A DNA stretch of 64,000 bases from Agrobacterium larrymoorei (GCF_005145045.1 NZ_CP039691.1:131001-195000); one strand, 5' to 3'; shown: positions 26,716 through 37,175, counted from the stretch's first letter. Program-made: numbers and translations. Notes: generated by a model not told the origin, from the letters alone.

Positions 26716-27960
26716 ATGGCGGACAGGAACTCCAAGTCGGAAAAAAAGCGCGCAACAGTGTGGCGGAATGCCCGCATTGCAACGCTTGCCCCCTCTAAGG
26801 ATGGTCTCGGCATCATCGAGAATGGCGCCATTGCGGCAGACGACGGGCGCATTGTTTTCGTTGGCCCGGAAGCCGAGCTTCCCCATGATTTGGCTGCTCA
26901 ATCCAAAACGACCGATTGTGAACGTCGCTGGATCACCCCGTCGCTGATCGACTGCCACACACATCTCGTCTTTGGCGGCAATCGCGCCATGGAATTTGAA
27001 ATGCGCCTGAATGGCGCAAGCTATGAAGAGATTGCCAAGGCCGGTGGCGGCATCGTTTCCTCCGTGCGCGATACGCGGGCTTGCAGCGAAGAGGAACTCA
27101 TGGCTCAGGCGCTTCCTCGGCTCGATACGCTTCTTGCAGAGGGTGTTTCCACCGTCGAAATCAAGTCGGGATACGGTCTCGATATCGAGACCGAGTGCAA
27201 GATGCTGCGCGCCGCGCGTAAACTTGAAACGCTGCGTCCCGTTCGCATCGTCACGAGCTATCTCGCGGCGCACGCCACTCCCGCAGACTACAGGGGTCGA
27301 AATGCGGATTACATAGCAGACGTTGTATTGCCGGGCATGAACGCTGCCCACGCGGAAGGCCTTGTCGATGCCGTCGACGGTTTCTGCGAAGGCATCGCCT
27401 TCTCCGTCGAAGAGATGGGGCAGGTTTTCGATCATGCAAAGGCGCTGGGCCTGCCGGTCAAGCTCCATGCTGAACAGCTTTCGAACCTTCACGGTGCTGA
27501 ACTTGCCGCTTCCTACGGCGCGCTTTCCGCCGATCATCTTGAATATCTGGATGAGACAGGCGCTGAAGCCATGGCAAAGGCGGGAACGGTTGCCGTTCTC
27601 CTGCCGGGAGCCTTTTACGCGCTGCGCGAAACCAAGCTTCCGCCGGTTCAGGCGCTGCGCGATGCGGGGGCCGATATCGCGCTGGCGACGGACTGCAACC
27701 CCGGCACCTCGCCGCTTACCTCCCTGTTGTTGACCATGAATATGGGCGCGACGCTGTTCCGGCTGACTGTCGAGGAATGCCTCATCGCGACAACACGAAA
27801 TGCTGCCAGGGCGCTTGGCATCATAAGCGAAACCGGAACGCTGGAGGTAGGCAAGTCCGCAGATCTCGCCATCTGGGACATCGAGCGCCCGGCAGAGCTT
27901 GTCTACCGCATCGGCTTCAACCCGCTTCACACACGCATCTTCAAGGGACGGACGATCTGA
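26716..27960 (+). CDS. hutI: Imidazolonepropionase
   Basis: 414 residues, amidohydrolase fold. Motifs are [27 protein letters not shown] (metal HxH), [43 protein letters not shown] and [13 protein letters not shown]. It opens the imidazolone ring of imidazolonepropionate to give formimidoylglutamate, step three of histidine breakdown. The ATG follows GGGAAGGA. hutH starts 2 nt after its stop, so the two are one operon. Confidence 0.95.
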   Translation: MADRNSKSEKKRATVWRNARIATLAPSKDGLGIIENGAIAADDGRIVFVGPEAELPHDLAAQSKTTDCERRWITPSLIDCHTHLVFGGNRAMEFEMRLNGASYEEIAKAGGGIVSSVRDTRACSEEELMAQALPRLDTLLAEGVSTVEIKSGYGLDIETECKMLRAARKLETLRPVRIVTSYLAAHATPADYRGRNADYIADVVLPGMNAAHAEGLVDAVDGFCEGIAFSVEEMGQVFDHAKALGLPVKLHAEQLSNLHGAELAASYGALSADHLEYLDETGAEAMAKAGTVAVLLPGAFYALRETKLPPVQALRDAGADIALATDCNPGTSPLTSLLLTMNMGATLFRLTVEECLIATTRNAARALGIISETGTLEVGKSADLAIWDIERPAELVYRIGFNPLHTRIFKGRTI

Positions 27961-27962
27961 CC

Positions 27963-29498
27963 ATGACCATCACGCTTCACCCGGGCTCCGTGCCGCTTTC
28001 CGATCTCGCAACCATCTACTGGACCAATGCCACCGCGAAACTCGATCCGTCCTTCGATGCGGGTATCGAGAAGGCGGCGAACCGGATCGCGGAAATCGCC
28101 GCTGGTAATGCACCTGTCTACGGCATCAATACCGGTTTCGGCAAACTCGCCTCGATCAAGATCGATGCCGCCGATGTCGCGACCCTCCAGCGAAATCTCA
28201 TCCTGTCGCATTGCTGCGGCGTCGGCGCTCCACTGCCGGAGAATGTAGTGCGCCTGATCATGGCGCTAAAGCTGGTTTCGCTCGGTCGCGGCGCCTCCGG
28301 CGTGCGGCTGGAACTGGTGCGGCTGATCGAAGGCATGTTGGAAAAGGGCGTCATTCCGCTCATTCCAGAAAAAGGCTCGGTCGGAGCTTCGGGCGATCTT
28401 GCGCCACTCGCGCATATGGCCGCAGTTATGATGGGCGAAGGTGAAGCGTTCTTCGAGGGGCAGCAACTTTCGGCAGCGGACTCACTGGCCAAGGCCGGGT
28501 TGACGCCGGTGGTGCTGGCCGCGAAAGAAGGCTTGGCGCTGATCAACGGCACCCAGACCTCCACCGCGCTGGCACTTGCAGGTCTGTTCCGCGCTCACCG
28601 TGCCGCACAGGCCGCACTGATTACCGGTGCGCTTTCGACCGATGCCGCAATGGGATCATCCGCACCTTTCCATCCTGATATTCACACGCTTCGCGGCCAC
28701 AAGGGCCAGATCGATGCGGGTGCTGCCCTGCGTCAGCTGCTGGAAGGCTCCGAAATCCGTGTTAGCCACATCGAAGGCGATGAGCGCGTGCAGGACCCCT
28801 ATTGCATTCGCTGCCAGCCGCAGGTGGATGGCGCGTGTCTCGATCTGCTGCGACAGGTCGCGCGGACACTGGAAATCGAAGCCAATGCGGTGACGGACAA
28901 TCCGCTGGTTCTCTCCGATAATTCCGTCGTCTCCGGCGGCAACTTCCATGCGGAACCGGTTGCCTTCGCAGCAGACCAGACGGCGCTTGCAGTCTGTGAA
29001 ATCGGGGCCATTGCCCAGCGCCGCATCGCGCTGCTGGTGGATCCGGCGCTGTCCTACGGCCTACCCGCCTTTCTTTCAAAGAAGCCGGGCCTGAATTCCG
29101 GCCTGATGATTGCCGAGGTCACGTCCGCTGCACTCATGAGTGAAAACAAGCAAATGTCACACCCGGCATCGGTGGATTCGACGCCGACCTCCGCCAATCA
29201 GGAAGACCATGTTTCCATGGCCTGCCACGGCGCACGCCGCCTGCTGCCCATGACCGAAAATCTTTTCGCGATCCTTGGTATCGAAGCGCTTTCCGCCGTT
29301 CAGGGCGTGGAGCTGCGCGGTCCGTTGAAAACCAGCCCGGAATTGCAAAAGGCAATCGGCGTCCTTCGAAATGAAATCCCAGCGCTGGAAGAGGACCGTT
29401 ACATGGCACCCGATCTGAGGACCGCGTCCGATCTCATCGCCTCTGGCGCGCTGGTTGACGCGATTTCGGGTGGAATTCTGCCGAAGCTGGAGGCTTGA
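27963..29498 (+). CDS. hutH: Histidine ammonia-lyase
   Basis: 511 residues. The Ala142-Ser143-Gly144 triad in [15 protein letters not shown] forms the MIO electrophile, at the same numbering as the Pseudomonas enzyme. Other family motifs are [41 protein letters not shown] and TDNPLV. It removes ammonia from L-histidine to give urocanate, the first step. The ATG at 27963 is 2 nt after the hutI stop; longer in-frame extensions would overlap hutI and are rejected. Confidence 0.97.
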   Translation: MTITLHPGSVPLSDLATIYWTNATAKLDPSFDAGIEKAANRIAEIAAGNAPVYGINTGFGKLASIKIDAADVATLQRNLILSHCCGVGAPLPENVVRLIMALKLVSLGRGASGVRLELVRLIEGMLEKGVIPLIPEKGSVGASGDLAPLAHMAAVMMGEGEAFFEGQQLSAADSLAKAGLTPVVLAAKEGLALINGTQTSTALALAGLFRAHRAAQAALITGALSTDAAMGSSAPFHPDIHTLRGHKGQIDAGAALRQLLEGSEIRVSHIEGDERVQDPYCIRCQPQVDGACLDLLRQVARTLEIEANAVTDNPLVLSDNSVVSGGNFHAEPVAFAADQTALAVCEIGAIAQRRIALLVDPALSYGLPAFLSKKPGLNSGLMIAEVTSAALMSENKQMSHPASVDSTPTSANQEDHVSMACHGARRLLPMTENLFAILGIEALSAVQGVELRGPLKTSPELQKAIGVLRNEIPALEEDRYMAPDLRTASDLIASGALVDAISGGILPKLEA

Positions 29499-29500
29499 GG

Positions 29501-30301
29501 ATGGCGGCTTTGGAACTTGACCAAGGTACATCACCCGTCATTCTCGGGCTGCCCCACACGGGAACCGATGTTCCTAAGGACATCTGGGAGCGGCTGAACG
29601 ATAATGGCAGGCTGCTGGCGGATACAGACTGGCATATTCATGAGCTTTATGCAGGGCTGCTTGCCGACGCCACGACGGTTCGTGCCACCTTCCATCGCTA
29701 CGTCATCGATGCCAACCGCGATCCCTCCGGCACCAGCCTTTATCCCGGTCAAAACACGACGGGTCTTATTCCAACGACGGATTTCGATGGCAATCCCATC
29801 TGGACGGAAGGTCAGGAGCCGACCGAGGCCGATATCGCCCACCGGCTTCAGCATTTCCATGCACCCTATCACGCAGCGCTTTCGGCGGAGATCGAGCGCG
29901 TCAAATCCATCCACGGCGTTGCCATACTCTATGATTGCCACTCGATCCGCTCGCACATCCCCTTTCTCTTCGAGGGCAAGCTGCCGGATTTCAACATCGG
30001 CACGGATATGGGCAAGACCTGCGATCCGGCGATTGAAAATATCGCCTTCGATGTCACGACCAAGGCCGAGGGTTACACCTCCATCCTCAATGGCCGCTTC
30101 AAAGGCGGCTGGACCACGCGCGATTATGGCCAGCCGCAAGATGGCGTCCACGCTATCCAGATGGAATTGGCGCAATCCACCCATCTCGCAACGGAAGCGC
30201 CGCCTTTTGCCTATGATGAAAATAAGGCCGAGCGGCTGCGCACACACCTCAAAACCATTCTGACGCGCCTGGAAGACATCGCGCCGAAGCTCAAGAAATA
30301 A
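29501..30301 (+). CDS. hutG: N-formylglutamate deformylase
   Basis: 266 residues of the N-formylglutamate amidohydrolase family: [74 protein letters not shown] and [11 protein letters not shown]. It cleaves N-formylglutamate to glutamate and formate, the last step of the route. The ATG at 29501 follows GGAGG that lies at the very end of hutH, so translation is coupled. Confidence 0.94.
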   Translation: MAALELDQGTSPVILGLPHTGTDVPKDIWERLNDNGRLLADTDWHIHELYAGLLADATTVRATFHRYVIDANRDPSGTSLYPGQNTTGLIPTTDFDGNPIWTEGQEPTEADIAHRLQHFHAPYHAALSAEIERVKSIHGVAILYDCHSIRSHIPFLFEGKLPDFNIGTDMGKTCDPAIENIAFDVTTKAEGYTSILNGRFKGGWTTRDYGQPQDGVHAIQMELAQSTHLATEAPPFAYDENKAERLRTHLKTILTRLEDIAPKLKK

Positions 30302-30312
30302 GGGGAATGATG

Positions 30313-31998
30313 ATGACCAATCCGCGCCATAATGAACGCGAAGTCCGCAGCTTGACCGGCACCGAGCTCAACGCCAAGAGCTGGATGACCGAAGCGCCGC
30401 TGCGCATGCTGATGAACAATCTCGACCCTGACGTGGCCGAGCGCCCGCATGAGCTGGTGGTCTATGGCGGCATTGGCCGCGCCGCCCGCACATGGGAAGA
30501 TTTCGACCGCATCGTCGCGACACTGAAGGACCTAAACGAAGACGAGACCCTGATGGTGCAGTCCGGCAAGCCGGTCGGCGTTTTCCGCACCCACAAGGAT
30601 GCACCGCGCGTGCTGATCGCCAACTCCAACCTCGTTCCGCATTGGGCAACGTGGGAGCATTTCAACGAGCTGGATAAGAAGGGGCTGGCCATGTACGGCC
30701 AGATGACAGCCGGTTCGTGGATTTACATCGGCACACAGGGCATCGTGCAGGGCACCTATGAAACCTTCGTGGAAGCCGGTCGCCAGCATTATGATGGAAA
30801 CCTTACGGGCAAGTGGATTCTGACCGGTGGCCTCGGCGGCATGGGCGGTGCGCAGCCTCTGGCAGCCGTCATGGCAGGTGCCTGCTGCCTTGCTGTGGAA
30901 TGCGATGAAACCCGCGTCGATTTCCGCCTTCGCACCCGTTACCTCGATGCCAAGGCGCATACGCTGGATGAGGCGCTGGCCCTCATCGACCAATGGACCA
31001 AGGCGGGCGAAGCGAAGTCCGTCGGCCTGATCGGCAATGCCGCAGAAATCTTCCCCGAGCTCGTCAAGCGGATGAAAGCGGGTGGCGTGCGCCCCGACAT
31101 CGTCACCGACCAGACTTCGGCGCATGACCCGATCCACGGTTATCTGCCTGTTGGCTGGACCGTTGCCGAGTGGCGCGCAAAGCAGGAGAGCGACCCGAAG
31201 GCCGTTGAAGCCGCCGCCCGCGCCTCGATGAAGGTGCAGGTTCAGGCCATGGTCGATTTCTGGAATGCGGGTGTCCCGACGCTCGACTACGGCAACAATA
31301 TCCGCCAGGTTGCGAAGGAAGAGGGTTTCGAAAACGCTTTTGCATTCCCCGGCTTCGTTCCTGCCTATATCCGCCCGCTGTTTTGCCGCGGCATCGGCCC
31401 GTTCCGCTGGGCAGCACTCTCCGGCGATCCGGAGGATATCTACAAGACCGATGCCAAGGTGAAGGAACTGTTGCCCGACAACAAGCACCTGCACAACTGG
31501 CTGGATATGGCGCGCGAACGCATTGCCTTTCAGGGCCTGCCCGCCCGCATCTGCTGGGTTGGCCTTGGCGATCGTCATCGTCTTGCGCTGGCCTTCAACG
31601 AGATGGTCAAGAACGGTGAGCTGAAAGCGCCTGTCGTCATCGGTCGCGACCACCTCGATAGCGGCTCCGTCGCCTCGCCAAACCGCGAGACGGAAGCGAT
31701 GAAGGACGGTTCGGATGCCGTATCCGACTGGCCGTTGCTTAACGCGCTGCTCAATACTGCGTCGGGCGCGACATGGGTTTCGCTGCACCACGGCGGCGGT
31801 GTCGGCATGGGCTTTTCCCAGCATTCCGGTGTTGTCATCTGCGCCGATGGCACAGATGATGCTGCACGCCGTCTGGAGCGCGTGCTCTGGAACGACCCGG
31901 CAACGGGCGTTATGCGCCATGCTGATGCCGGTTACGACATCGCGCTGGATTGCGCCAAGGACAAGGGCCTGCGTCTGCCCGGCATTCTGGGCAACTGA
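30313..31998 (+). CDS. hutU: Urocanate hydratase
   Basis: About 561 residues. It hydrates urocanate to imidazolonepropionate with tightly bound NAD, step two. Motifs are [99 protein letters not shown] and [18 protein letters not shown]. Three ATGs occur in a row; 30313 has AGGGG at the best spacing, while 30307 is too close. It lies 11 nt after hutG. Confidence 0.97.
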   Translation: MTNPRHNEREVRSLTGTELNAKSWMTEAPLRMLMNNLDPDVAERPHELVVYGGIGRAARTWEDFDRIVATLKDLNEDETLMVQSGKPVGVFRTHKDAPRVLIANSNLVPHWATWEHFNELDKKGLAMYGQMTAGSWIYIGTQGIVQGTYETFVEAGRQHYDGNLTGKWILTGGLGGMGGAQPLAAVMAGACCLAVECDETRVDFRLRTRYLDAKAHTLDEALALIDQWTKAGEAKSVGLIGNAAEIFPELVKRMKAGGVRPDIVTDQTSAHDPIHGYLPVGWTVAEWRAKQESDPKAVEAAARASMKVQVQAMVDFWNAGVPTLDYGNNIRQVAKEEGFENAFAFPGFVPAYIRPLFCRGIGPFRWAALSGDPEDIYKTDAKVKELLPDNKHLHNWLDMARERIAFQGLPARICWVGLGDRHRLALAFNEMVKNGELKAPVVIGRDHLDSGSVASPNRETEAMKDGSDAVSDWPLLNALLNTASGATWVSLHHGGGVGMGFSQHSGVVICADGTDDAARRLERVLWNDPATGVMRHADAGYDIALDCAKDKGLRLPGILGN

Positions 31999-32001
31999 TC
32001 C

Positions 32002-32565
32002 ATGCACGTGCTACGCGCCAGCGATCACAAGCGTATGCCGTGGAAGAACGGCGGCGGGGAGACGGTGGAAATCGCCGTCTTTCCTCCCCATGCAACGGTC
32101 GATGATTTCGACTGGCGGATCAGCATGGCGACCGTTGCCAGCGACGGGCCGTTCTCGATATTTCCGCAGATAGATCGAACGCTATCGATTCTGGATGGAA
32201 AGGGCATGTCGCTTGCCATTGATGGCGCTGGCCCGGTCCTGCTGACGACGAGCAGCAAACCTCTCAGTTTCGCTGCTGATGTTCCTGTCGATGCCACCTT
32301 GGCCGATGGGACGATCATCGATCTCAATGTCATGACCCGTCGTGGCAGGTTCAGCCATCGGGTTGAGAGGATGATCGGCAGTTTTAGCATCTCGCCGCCC
32401 AAGCAGAATGAAACCGTTGTCGTCCTTACGACTGGCCCGATTTCAATTTCTTCGGAGGCGCAAAACGTTGAGCCGGAGCGTTTGGATGCGGTTTTTCTGG
32501 ATGGCCCGGCAGACGTTGAAGCCGAAAACATCGTCAGCTATGTGATTCGGCTCTACGCTGCCTGA
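32002..32565 (+). CDS. hutD: HutD family protein (cupin)
   Basis: 187 residues. The N-terminal pattern RMPWKNGGGETVEIAVFPP, then FDWRISMATVASDGPFSIFPQIDRTLSILDGKGM is typical of HutD, a bicupin protein found in hut operons. It is thought to bind formylglutamate or urocanate-type ligands and temper hut expression; the exact role is not settled. It begins 3 nt after hutU and ends the operon, tail to tail with the LysR gene 7 bp away. Confidence 0.9.
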   Translation: MHVLRASDHKRMPWKNGGGETVEIAVFPPHATVDDFDWRISMATVASDGPFSIFPQIDRTLSILDGKGMSLAIDGAGPVLLTTSSKPLSFAADVPVDATLADGTIIDLNVMTRRGRFSHRVERMIGSFSISPPKQNETVVVLTTGPISISSEAQNVEPERLDAVFLDGPADVEAENIVSYVIRLYAA

Positions 32566-32572
32566 ATCCAAT

Positions 32573-33454
32573 TCAGGAGAACATCCGTCGTTCCCTTGCG
32601 ACAGTCTCTTGCAGGAACTCGACCACCGTCTTAACGCGCGCCAGTTGTCGCGCATTCTCATGAAACGCCGTCCAATAGGATCGGCGGATCGAAACCTCAG
32701 GCAGAAGCCGCACGAGATCGGCGTCGCCACGGGCGATATAATCGTGGAGAATGCCGATGCCAGCACCGGAACGCACGGCTTCGGTCTGCCCGATCGCACT
32801 GGAAATGGCGAAACTCGCATCCCAATCGCGCATCACTTCCCCCGTAAAGTTCAGGGATGGCGAGAAAATCAGGTCTTCCACATAACCGATCCGCCGATGC
32901 GTTTTCAAAGCCTCGACCGTCTCAGGCTTGCCGTGCTCCTCCACATAGCTTTTCGACGCATAGAGACCGAGGGAATAATCGGTGAGCTTGGAAAACACCA
33001 ACCGCCCCTGCTCCGGCCTTTCGATGGTGATGGCGATATCGGCCTCCCGCTGCGAAAGCGAGAAGGAGCGCGGCACCGGCACGAGCTCGATCTTCAATTC
33101 CGGGTGAAGCGCCGTCAACCTTCCGAGCCTTGGCGCAAGGAAAGAGACGCCGAAACCATCCGGCGCGCCGATCCGCACCGTGCCGCTGATAGCGGCGTCA
33201 ACACGTCCCAGACTTGCCTGAACATCCAGCATTTCGGCTTCCATGCGCTCCGCCGAGACGAGAAACCGCCCACCCTCTTCCGTCAGTTCACAACCATTTG
33301 GTCGTCGAACGAAAAGTCGCGTCTTCAGCGCCTCTTCCAAAGAGGTCAGCCGCCTGGACAGTGTGGCATGGTTCAGCCCAAGCCTTTTGGAAGCGGCAAG
33401 AATTTGCCCCGTTCGCGCGACCGCCAGAAAAATCCGTACATCGTCCCAGTTCAT
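32573..33454 (-). CDS. LysR family transcriptional regulator
   Basis: About 293 residues. It has an N-terminal helix-turn-helix (DVRIFLAVARTGQILAASKRLGLNHATLSRRLTSLEEAL) and a LysR substrate-binding domain. The ATG at 33454 overlaps the ancestral stop of the preceding monooxygenase frame (TGATG). An in-frame alternative at 33466 exists. It presumably controls the ABM gene and perhaps the divergent mmsA, by position only. Confidence 0.88.
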   Translation of the reverse strand: MNWDDVRIFLAVARTGQILAASKRLGLNHATLSRRLTSLEEALKTRLFVRRPNGCELTEEGGRFLVSAERMEAEMLDVQASLGRVDAAISGTVRIGAPDGFGVSFLAPRLGRLTALHPELKIELVPVPRSFSLSQREADIAITIERPEQGRLVFSKLTDYSLGLYASKSYVEEHGKPETVEALKTHRRIGYVEDLIFSPSLNFTGEVMRDWDASFAISSAIGQTEAVRSGAGIGILHDYIARGDADLVRLLPEVSIRRSYWTAFHENARQLARVKTVVEFLQETVARERRMFS

Positions 33455-33764
33455 CACTTGCTGCACATCATGATCGGGTCGACATCGAGAAGGGTGAGCG
33501 ACGTCACCATGCCTGCGGTTCCAGTCTTGTACTTCCAGAATGAGGCGTCTCTAGATGTGCCTGATAGGCCGCGACGTTTCGATAGACTTCGAGGATACGA
33601 AGCCTGTGCGGATGATCCTTCAACGCCACCGCGCTCAATGCAAGCACGCCGTCTTCCAATCTGACTGAGGCTTCGATTTCTTCCGACAGCAGGCGCCGAT
33701 AGGCATCCAGTTGATCAGGGTCGATCTCGATTTCCGCCATGCGCACGACACGCTCATCGTCCAT
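33454..33764 (-). pseudogene. ABM-domain monooxygenase with a one-base frameshift
   Basis: The frame from 33764 encodes an antibiotic-biosynthesis monooxygenase-type (YgiN-like) protein: VVRMAEIEIDPDQLDAYRRLLSEEIEASVRLEDGVLALSAVALKDHPHRLRILEVYRNVAAYQAHLETPH. It then ends in an unrelated tail with a stop at 33504. In the other frame from about 33538 the expected family ending appears (WKYKTGTAGMVTSLTLL, then a stop overlapping the LysR ATG). One missing base near CATTC-TGG explains both. It is either a genuine recent inactivation or a sequencing error; the intact overlap with lysR suggests the change is recent. Confidence 0.75.
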
Positions 33765-33918
33765 TCCACATCTCCTTCGCTCTGCGCAAAATCATCTAAG
33801 TGGATGAAGTTTGGCTTGAGGAACTTCAATATACGCACAACGGATGATTATTCGAGGTGATTGATTTGTGCAATTCAAAGGGCGAAGGTGGCACCAGCAA
33901 AAATCTCGGAGGAAACCC

Positions 33919-35415
33919 ATGAGAGAGATCGGCCATTTCATCAACGGCAAGCGCGTTGCGGGCACCAGCGGTCGCACGTCCGACGTCTTCAATCCCGCAA
34001 CGGGTGAAGTGCAGGCAAAGGTGGCACTTGCCAGCGACGCCGAAATTCTGGCCGCTGTCGAGAGCGCCAAGGCCGCCCAGCCGAAATGGGCTGCGACGAA
34101 TCCGCAGCGCCGCGCCCGCGTTTTTTTCAAGTTCGTGGAACTGCTGAACCAGAACATGGACGAGCTTGCCACCCTGCTTTCCAGCGAACATGGCAAGACG
34201 GTCGAGGATTCCAAGGGCGACGTGATCCGTGGTCTGGAAGTCTGCGAATTCGTCTGTGGCATCCCGCATCTCGCCAAGGGTGAGTTCACCGAAGGTGCCG
34301 GTCCGGCCATCGACATGTATTCCATCCGCCAGCCTGTCGGCATCGGCGCGGGTATCACGCCGTTCAACTTTCCGGCAATGATCCCGATGTGGATGTTTGC
34401 TCCGGCAATCGCCTGCGGCAACGCCTTCATTCTCAAACCTTCCGAACGCGATCCGTCCGTTCCGATCCGTCTTGCTGAACTGCTCATCGAAGCTGGTCTT
34501 CCAGCTGGCATCCTCAACGTCATCAATGGCGACAAGAGCGCGGTGGATGGCATCCTGACCAACCCGGATATCGGCGCCGTTTCCTTCGTGGGCTCGACGC
34601 CCATCGCGCGCTATGTTTATGGCACGGCAGCGATGAACGGCAAGCGCGCCCAGTGCTTCGGTGGGGCGAAAAACCACATGATTATCATGCCGGATGCCGA
34701 TCTGGACCAGGCCGTCAGCGCGCTGATGGGCGCAGGCTATGGCTCTGCCGGTGAGCGCTGCATGGCCGTTTCCGTCGCCGTTCCCGTCGGTGAAGAAACG
34801 GCCAACCGTCTGGTAGAAAAGCTGATCCCGCAGATCGAGGCTCTCAAGATCGGTCCCTACACCGATGACAAGGCCGATATGGGCCCGCTGGTGACCAAGG
34901 AAGCACAGACGCGCGTGAAAGGCTTGATCGATAGCGGCGTGGAACAGGGTGCGAAGCTTCTGGTCGACGGTCGCGATTTCAAGCTTCAGGGCTATGAAGA
35001 CGGCTATTTCGTCGGCGGCTGCCTGTTCGACCACGTCACGCCGGATATGGATATCTATAAGCAGGAAATCTTCGGGCCGGTTCTCTCCGTCGTTCGCGCC
35101 AAGAATTACGAGGATGCACTCGATCTGCCGATGAAGCATGAATACGGCAACGGCGTCGCCATCTTCACCCGCGACGGCGATGCAGCCCGCGATTTCGCAA
35201 GCCGCATCAACATCGGCATGATCGGTGTCAACGTGCCAATCCCTGTTCCGCTCGCCTACCACTCCTTCGGCGGCTGGAAGGCATCGAGCTTCGGCGACCT
35301 CAACCAGCATGGCACGGATTCGATAAAGTTCTGGACGAAGACCAAGACGATTACGGCACGCTGGCCATCCGGCATCAAATCAGGCGCTGAATTCGTCATG
35401 CCGACGATGAAGTAA
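33919..35415 (+). CDS. mmsA: CoA-acylating methylmalonate-semialdehyde dehydrogenase
   Basis: 498 residues of the aldehyde dehydrogenase superfamily. It has the MmsA pattern GHFINGKRVAGTSGRTSDVFNPATGE, PVGIGAGITPFNFPAMIPMWM, FILKPSERDPS, FVGSTPIARYVYGTAA, and catalytic Cys281 in GSAGERCMAVSVAV. It oxidises methylmalonate semialdehyde or malonate semialdehyde to propionyl-CoA or acetyl-CoA with NAD and CoA, in valine, inositol or beta-alanine breakdown. GGAGG precedes the ATG. It is followed by a strong terminator, so it is transcribed alone. Confidence 0.93.
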   Translation: MREIGHFINGKRVAGTSGRTSDVFNPATGEVQAKVALASDAEILAAVESAKAAQPKWAATNPQRRARVFFKFVELLNQNMDELATLLSSEHGKTVEDSKGDVIRGLEVCEFVCGIPHLAKGEFTEGAGPAIDMYSIRQPVGIGAGITPFNFPAMIPMWMFAPAIACGNAFILKPSERDPSVPIRLAELLIEAGLPAGILNVINGDKSAVDGILTNPDIGAVSFVGSTPIARYVYGTAAMNGKRAQCFGGAKNHMIIMPDADLDQAVSALMGAGYGSAGERCMAVSVAVPVGEETANRLVEKLIPQIEALKIGPYTDDKADMGPLVTKEAQTRVKGLIDSGVEQGAKLLVDGRDFKLQGYEDGYFVGGCLFDHVTPDMDIYKQEIFGPVLSVVRAKNYEDALDLPMKHEYGNGVAIFTRDGDAARDFASRINIGMIGVNVPIPVPLAYHSFGGWKASSFGDLNQHGTDSIKFWTKTKTITARWPSGIKSGAEFVMPTMK

Positions 35416-35422
35416 TAAAAGA

Positions 35423-35448
35423 GGGGCGGCTCGGTGCCGCCCTTTTTA
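35423..35448. terminator. Bidirectional terminator between mmsA and the iron binding-protein gene
   Basis: GGGCGGC (35424-35430) and GCCGCCC (35436-35442) form a 7-bp stem with a 5-nt loop. TTTTTA follows on the plus strand and CTCTTTTATT on the minus strand. Confidence 0.88.
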
Positions 35449-35454
35449 TTGGCC

Positions 35455-36504
35455 TCAGTTCGACGGCCCATCGTTAAAGCCGACCTCGTCCACCAGTTCG
35501 GAGGCTTCCTTTCGGTGGGCGGCGATTTCTGTCAGGGAAAGTGTGTCGGGTTTGATAGGGCCGAAGCCTTTGACGACATCCGAGGGTTGGGCGCCGGGCA
35601 GGACGGGGTATTCGAAGACCTGCTTGGCGTAGATTTCCTGCGCTTCACCGGAAGCGAGGAATTCCATGAGCTTCAGGGCGTTTTCCTTGTTCGGCGCATA
35701 TTTGGTCAGGGCAACGCCGGATATGTTGACATGGGTGCCGCGGTCTTGCGCATTCGGGAAAATGACCTTTACCGAATTGGCCCAGACCTTCTCCTCCGGC
35801 TCCTGCTCATTGGTCAGCATCAGGCCGACATAATAGGTGTTGCCGAGCGCGATGTCGCATTCGCCGGAATAGATGGACTTTGCCTGGCTCCGGTCGGTGC
35901 CATCCGGTTTGCGCGCGAGGTTGTTCTTCAGGCCAGTGAGCCATGTTCTCGTATAATCGAGCCCGTGATGGGCAATCATCGAAGCGAAGAGAGCGATGTT
36001 GTAGGAGTGTTGGCCATCGCGAATGCAGATCTTGCCCTTCCATTTGGGATCGGCCAGTTCTTCATAGGTAATATTCTGCTGCGGCACGCGCTCCTTGGAA
36101 GCATAGACCACACGTCCGCGCGTCGTCAGTCCGAACCACTCGCCTTCGGGATCACGCAGATTGGCGGGAATGTCCTTCTCGATCACCGGATCGCCGAGAA
36201 CCCGCTGCGTGACCTTGCCTTCCTTGGCTTCCACCAGTCGCGCAATATCGACGGTCAGCAGAATGTCGGCGGGTGAATTGACGCCTTCGGCTTGAATACG
36301 CTCGACAAGACCCTTGTCGAGGAAAAGCACATTTGTCTCGATGCCGGTTTCCTTGGTGAAGGCGTCGAGCAGCGGCTGGATGAGTTCGGGCTGGCGGTAG
36401 GAGTAGACGTTGACCTCGCCACCCGCAAAAGCTGTGGACATTCCGCCACAGACAACCCCTATCCCCGTCCCGAACATGAGAAACGCAGTTTTCAAGCTTG
36501 CCAT
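35455..36504 (-). CDS. Periplasmic Fe(3+)-type ABC substrate-binding protein
   Basis: About 349 residues. A signal peptide (AFLMFGTGIGVVCGGMSTAFA) precedes an FbpA/AfuA-like fold: VNVYSYRQPELIQPLLDAFTKETGIETNVLFLDKGLVERIQAEG, PADILLTVDIARL, GLTTRGRVVYASKERVPQQ, QHSYNIALFASMIAHHG and IALGNTYYVGLM (tyrosines of the metal site). It should capture ferric iron in the periplasm. No permease or ATPase gene is adjacent, so its membrane partners lie elsewhere. GGAGG supports the start. It is divergent from rirA. Confidence 0.88.
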   Translation of the reverse strand: MASLKTAFLMFGTGIGVVCGGMSTAFAGGEVNVYSYRQPELIQPLLDAFTKETGIETNVLFLDKGLVERIQAEGVNSPADILLTVDIARLVEAKEGKVTQRVLGDPVIEKDIPANLRDPEGEWFGLTTRGRVVYASKERVPQQNITYEELADPKWKGKICIRDGQHSYNIALFASMIAHHGLDYTRTWLTGLKNNLARKPDGTDRSQAKSIYSGECDIALGNTYYVGLMLTNEQEPEEKVWANSVKVIFPNAQDRGTHVNISGVALTKYAPNKENALKLMEFLASGEAQEIYAKQVFEYPVLPGAQPSDVVKGFGPIKPDTLSLTEIAAHRKEASELVDEVGFNDGPSN

Positions 36505-36612
36505 GGCCAAGGCCTCCGATAGATTGGATAGTTGAGTTGTTTGTTCATGAATCGCTTGAGCGGTCAACGGGGCAATTCCATGATGATGGACCCGGTTAAA
36601 GATTTTTTCATT

Positions 36613-36629
36613 TCTGGAATTGTTCTAAA
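36613..36629. promoter_or_regulatory. Irr-box (ICE)-like site over the rirA promoter
   Basis: TCTGGAA-TTG-TTCTAAA matches the iron control element TTTAGAA-N3-TTCTAAA at 12 of 14 positions. It overlaps the -35 of the rirA promoter and lies in the divergent gap with the iron binding-protein gene. Irr control of rirA is known in Agrobacterium; here it is inferred from the motif. Confidence 0.55.
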
Positions 36630-36648
36630 CTGAAAAACCGACTATATA
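36620..36648 (+). promoter_or_regulatory. rirA promoter
   Basis: TTGTTC (36620-36625), 17-bp spacer, TATATA (36643-36648), about 29 bp before the rirA ATG. Confidence 0.6.
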
Positions 36649-36676
36649 ACTCCACATTAGATGTCAGGAGATCAGC

Positions 36677-37147
36677 ATGCGTTTGACCAAACAGACCAAT
36701 TATGCCGTTCGCATGTTGATGTATTGCGCCGCAAATCACGGCAAGCTCAGCCGCATTCCGGAAATTGCCAAGGCTTATGGCGTTTCCGAGCTTTTCCTTT
36801 TCAAGATCCTGCAGCCATTGACGAAGGCCGGTCTGGTCGAGACCGTTCGCGGTCGTAACGGCGGTGTGAAGCTTGGCAAGCCTGCTGAAAAAATCAGCCT
36901 GTTCGATGTGGTGAAGGTGACCGAAGACAGCTTTGCCATGGCGGAGTGCTTCGAAGACGGCGCCGTCGAATGCCCTCTGGTCGATAGCTGTGGCCTCAAC
37001 TCGGCACTTCGCAAGGCGCTTAACGCGTTCTTCGATGTGCTGACGGAATATTCCATTGACGATCTGGTCAAGGCGCGTCCGCAGATCAACTTCCTGCTTG
37101 GTCTGGATGAGGTCGCTCCGAGAGCTCAGCCGGTCGCCGCGGCCTGA
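36677..37147 (+). CDS. rirA: RirA, Rrf2-family iron-sulfur iron regulator
   Basis: 156 residues. The N-terminal winged helix (MRLTKQTNYAVRMLMYCAAN, SELFLFKILQPLTKAGLVETVRGRNGGV) and three cysteines, Cys91, Cys99 and Cys105 (AECFEDGAVECPLVDSCG), are the cluster ligands typical of Rrf2 proteins. RirA represses iron-uptake genes when iron is replete. It is divergent from an iron-type binding protein, a likely target, and followed by a terminator. The nearby exbB-exbD-tonB genes are other plausible targets. Confidence 0.95.
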   Translation: MRLTKQTNYAVRMLMYCAANHGKLSRIPEIAKAYGVSELFLFKILQPLTKAGLVETVRGRNGGVKLGKPAEKISLFDVVKVTEDSFAMAECFEDGAVECPLVDSCGLNSALRKALNAFFDVLTEYSIDDLVKARPQINFLLGLDEVAPRAQPVAAA

Positions 37148-37175
37148 ACCTTATCGTTAAAGCTGTGAATGCAAG

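Noticed and set aside
26692..27930. 412-codon minus-strand frame over hutI
   Set aside because: hutI on the other strand has clear catalytic motifs and operon spacing.
30532..32007. 491-codon minus-strand frame over hutU
   Set aside because: Antisense to urocanate hydratase; no recognisable product.
33826..35310. 494-codon minus-strand frame over mmsA
   Set aside because: Antisense to a clear aldehyde dehydrogenase with catalytic Cys281.
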